DNA of 64,000 nucleotides from Treponema porcinum. Its GTDB lineage: Bacteria; Spirochaetota; Spirochaetia; Treponematales; Treponemataceae. The notes beneath the pieces are model-generated. The model was given only the letters and a program-made list of their open reading frames with translations. It ran no database searches and was not told the origin of the DNA. Each line of letters opens with the position of its first letter. Within the stretch, counting starts at the first letter, position 1. The DNA is taken from contig NZ_FUWG01000002.1 of NCBI RefSeq assembly GCF_900167145.1, positions 248,001 to 312,000 on the forward strand, given 5' to 3'. A program made the position numbers and the translations under genes. Of this stretch, positions 61,540 to 64,000 are shown piece after piece.

Positions 61540-63318
61540 ATGCTTGCAAAAATTTTTAGAAGAGCCATTATTTTACTGGCAGTTTATTCTATTGTTATAA
61601 TCGGCATTTTTGTCCTTCAGTTTAAGAATGATTCAATCATATCAGAAAAGCTTGGAACGCTCCATATAGTATTGCTGGAATCTGCGGCAGACGACAATAG
61701 CGTGAGCCTAAAAAATAAATTTACCGTTTCGTTTAACGGAATTACTTTTTCCGGTAACGATGAAAAGTCAGTCCGTATGATGACGGGGAATTCTTCCAGA
61801 GCAGTATCGCTTGTTTCCTGGGAAAAAACATCTCCGCTTTCCTGCATTCTGCATTTTACGCAGGGAGTAGACATTCAGTTTTCTGTAAGCGATGATACTT
61901 CGCTTGCGTTCCTTAATGTCCGTGCAAAAATACCGCAGAATGCAGATTTTGTCGTAATTCCGTACAGTTTTTCCGTCGGTTCGGCAGTTACTGCAATCAG
62001 CGATTCCAGAATTCAGGTTACAAATAAAAAAGTATCGTGGGAGTTGAGTGCTTCTGAAATAGAAGACAATATGCTTGTCGTTTCCCGGAAAGAACCTGTT
62101 GCATCATACGTTCATATAGACAAGAACCGTTCGTTCTCTTTTGCAATGGCAAACGGACTTGATGCTGCTTCAGAAACAGCATACATCAATATTATTGAAG
62201 ATTTGAAAAACAATTTGATTTCGTCATTCCCACAGTCTTTGTCAGATACATCGCCGCTTTCGGAGCAGGAAGCCGTATCTTATGTTGCGGTAATGGCAGA
62301 AAAAGGCAGATATAATGAGGCAGTTGATGCTGTTCCTCAATCTTTCAAGAAAAGTACGTCGCGAACATATCTTTCTGCACCGTTTTTCAACAATCTTTCA
62401 GTAACAAGTGAATCTTTGTTCCGGCAGATGCAGTCTTACAGTGATATGATTCAGGCAGCTGCAGAAACAGGAACTTATGATGTGTTTACCGTAAAAAATC
62501 TTGCAGATTATATGTGCATGCATCCAGGTTCTTCTGCAATACATAAACTTCTTCAGAGTACGGCAGAAAGCGAACTGGAAGGAATTACGGTTCTGCAGGC
62601 ATCAGGAATACTTTCTGTCTATGCAGATTTATATGAAAAGAATTCTGAACTTGCCGCAATGCTTTCCGGGGCTACTGGAAAATGTATTTCTAAAATAGAA
62701 AATTCGTGCAGCTTTGATGATTCTCGTATTACAATCGCAGAAAAAGGAACTCTGCTTTCCGTAATAAACGCTGCCGGTGCAGGAGATGCGCTTTTACGCT
62801 ACGGTAAGATTACAGGAAATGCAGACTATGCTGCCGGCGGACGGTTGATTTTGCATTCATACCTAAAAGACAGTGCATCATTTGATTTAAGGACGCTCAG
62901 CGAACTGTATCCGGCTGTAGTCCACACAAATATGTATTATCCGCATTATGAAATTATGGCATTTGATAACGGTCAGGCAGTCTGGGCATGGACGTGCGCA
63001 AACAACATCAGCTATGAGAATGACAACGCAGGTGCAATCACCCTTGCCATTGACTTCCCTCTGTCATATACGCATTATGTCATCATAAGCGGAATACAGC
63101 AGTTCAAGACAATCTACATTTATAATATGGCATTCCGTTCTGACTATCGTTTTGAAACTTATAACTCATCCGGCTATGTATACCGTCAGGACAGAAGCAC
63201 GCTGCTTTTGAAATCACGACATCGTTCGGAGATTGAAACAATCCGGCTTATCTATACGGAAAAAGCTGCTGAACAGTCTGATGAAATCCACGAGGAAGAA
63301 GTGGGAACCGGCGAATAG
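61540..63318 (+). CDS. Predicted membrane-anchored periplasmic protein, unknown
   Basis: Not recognised. 592 residues with one N-terminal hydrophobic anchor (IILLAVYSIVIIGIFVLQF) and a large beta-rich exported region with many Ser, Val and aromatic residues. A helical middle part (about 240-420) includes SEQEAVSYVAVMAEKGRYNEA. The C-terminal part has YYPHYEIMAFDNGQAVWAWT and SYTHYVIISGIQQFKTIYIY. No strong ribosome binding site is visible upstream. It is divergent from the TPR lipoprotein gene and 64 bp before the TolC-like gene, so an envelope role is plausible. Confidence 0.7.
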   Translation: MLAKIFRRAIILLAVYSIVIIGIFVLQFKNDSIISEKLGTLHIVLLESAADDNSVSLKNKFTVSFNGITFSGNDEKSVRMMTGNSSRAVSLVSWEKTSPLSCILHFTQGVDIQFSVSDDTSLAFLNVRAKIPQNADFVVIPYSFSVGSAVTAISDSRIQVTNKKVSWELSASEIEDNMLVVSRKEPVASYVHIDKNRSFSFAMANGLDAASETAYINIIEDLKNNLISSFPQSLSDTSPLSEQEAVSYVAVMAEKGRYNEAVDAVPQSFKKSTSRTYLSAPFFNNLSVTSESLFRQMQSYSDMIQAAAETGTYDVFTVKNLADYMCMHPGSSAIHKLLQSTAESELEGITVLQASGILSVYADLYEKNSELAAMLSGATGKCISKIENSCSFDDSRITIAEKGTLLSVINAAGAGDALLRYGKITGNADYAAGGRLILHSYLKDSASFDLRTLSELYPAVVHTNMYYPHYEIMAFDNGQAVWAWTCANNISYENDNAGAITLAIDFPLSYTHYVIISGIQQFKTIYIYNMAFRSDYRFETYNSSGYVYRQDRSTLLLKSRHRSEIETIRLIYTEKAAEQSDEIHEEEVGTGE

Positions 63319-63382
63319 CGGCAGTTTCAGGAGAGAGAATTTTTTTCTTGTAACAAAGACAGAAAAAAACGGTTTATTTTGT

Positions 63383-64000
63383 ATGAAAAAATTAGTGCTC
63401 GGGCTGATGTGTTTTATGATTCCCGCCTGTTTTGCAAGTCCTGATCTGGAAAAATACCTTGAAAATGATCTGGAGCTTAAGAAACTTGCGCTTGAAGTAA
63501 AAAAGGCAGAGCTTTCTTCGGAAGAAACGTCCATTGACACCGGAATAAACGTACAGATTTCTACGGGAACTATAACGCTTGCAGGCGGCGCTGATGATTT
63601 TAACGTAACGCTCAAGCCGTCTGTTACGGCAACTGTTCCAGTACGTTCTAATTTAAAATTTGCCGTTTCGTCATCCGTTGCGGTTGAGTCCGGGGAAGAT
63701 AATTCAAGCAATACAAAATTTTCCCTTTCGGCAGACATTATTTCGGGTGCTTCTCTTTCGCGCAGGCTGAAGCTTATGAATGCGGAGCGGATGCTTTTAA
63801 CGGCACGGCGGAATTTGCAGAACCGCGCACTTGAAGCGGAAAAAGAATTTTACACGGAACTGAAAGCGCTTTTTACTGCGGCAAATGCTATCGTAAAGGC
63901 GCAGCAGACTCTTTATGACGACACAATTGATTTTGAGGACATTAAGGCAAAAGGATATGCTGTTACTTCGTCAAAATACAGGCTGGCAGAATTAAAAGTC
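63383..64000 (+). CDS. TolC-like outer membrane efflux protein, N-terminal part (cut by window edge)
   Basis: The frame is open from ATG 63383 to the end of the window. It begins with a signal peptide (MKKLVLGLMCFMIPACFASP) and continues PDLEKYLENDLELKKLALEV, the typical TolC/OEP start with helix-forming repeats. A beta segment follows (VTLKPSVTATVPVRSNLKFA), then a long helix (AERMLLTARRNLQNRALEAE). Repeated helical hairpins of this kind form the periplasmic tunnel of outer membrane efflux proteins. The rest of any efflux operon would lie to the right. Confidence 0.78.
   Translation, partial: MKKLVLGLMCFMIPACFASPDLEKYLENDLELKKLALEVKKAELSSEETSIDTGINVQISTGTITLAGGADDFNVTLKPSVTATVPVRSNLKFAVSSSVAVESGEDNSSNTKFSLSADIISGASLSRRLKLMNAERMLLTARRNLQNRALEAEKEFYTELKALFTAANAIVKAQQTLYDDTIDFEDIKAKGYAVTSSKYRLAELKV

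Overview
The window looks like chromosomal DNA from a treponeme-like spirochaete with broad biosynthetic capacity, probably gut or rumen rather than a reduced pathogen. This is inferred from gene content and protein style: a separate MetH reactivation protein, a large beta-helix surface lipoprotein, MTA/SAH nucleosidase plus LuxS, two glutamine synthetases, and a full trp pathway with fused genes. No rRNA, tRNA, CRISPR array, prophage or intact insertion sequence was recognised.

Layout: methionine synthase (metH, cut by the left edge), a solitary DNA methyltransferase and the MetH activation protein (1-3.7 kb); an outer-membrane-like protein and htpG (3.9-7.1 kb); asnB and gltB (7.2-14.3 kb); a large lipoprotein behind a poly-G promoter (14.4-17.6 kb); the trp operon trpE-trpGD-trpCF-trpB-trpA (17.7-24.6 kb); gltD-purF (24.7-27.7 kb); an aroF-pheA fusion on the minus strand behind a Phe-codon leader peptide (27.9-30.1 kb); glnA with an ANTAR regulator, pyrG and glnN (30.2-36.3 kb); a MocR-type regulator, a broken HD-GYP gene and an Amt-PII fusion (36.4-40.7 kb); an S1-domain protein, metF, a TIGR02757-type protein, arginase, an EIIC-like membrane protein, an exported GH31 glucosidase and an M48 protease (41-49.8 kb); then a housekeeping run (NIF3-like, lspA, mtnN, luxS, DUF1538 plus PII-like, birA) and envelope or unknown proteins to the right edge, where a TolC-like gene is cut.

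The most striking system is a nitrogen/glutamine regulon. Seven transcription units (asnB, gltB, gltD-purF, glnA-ANTAR regulator, pyrG, glnN, amt-PII) begin, 8 to 11 nt after a recognisable -10 box, with a short hairpin carrying a six-base loop A-N-N-G-N-N. Its 3' half is also the 5' arm of a strong intrinsic terminator. A1 and G4 are the hallmarks of ANTAR-protein RNA targets, and an ANTAR protein is encoded 2 nt after glnA, behind one of these switches. The stem changes by compensatory substitution between units while the loop rule is kept. glnN and amt carry two switches in tandem. The known ANTAR target is a dual hairpin, so a regulon of single 5'-terminal hexaloops, or of tandem complete switches, would be a variant architecture.

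Other points of note are a G10 tract inside the promoter spacer of the surface lipoprotein (possible phase variation), an A11 tract that puts the end of trpF out of frame, and the long Phe leader peptide with complementary segments and a possible Shine-Dalgarno sequestration switch in front of aroF-pheA.
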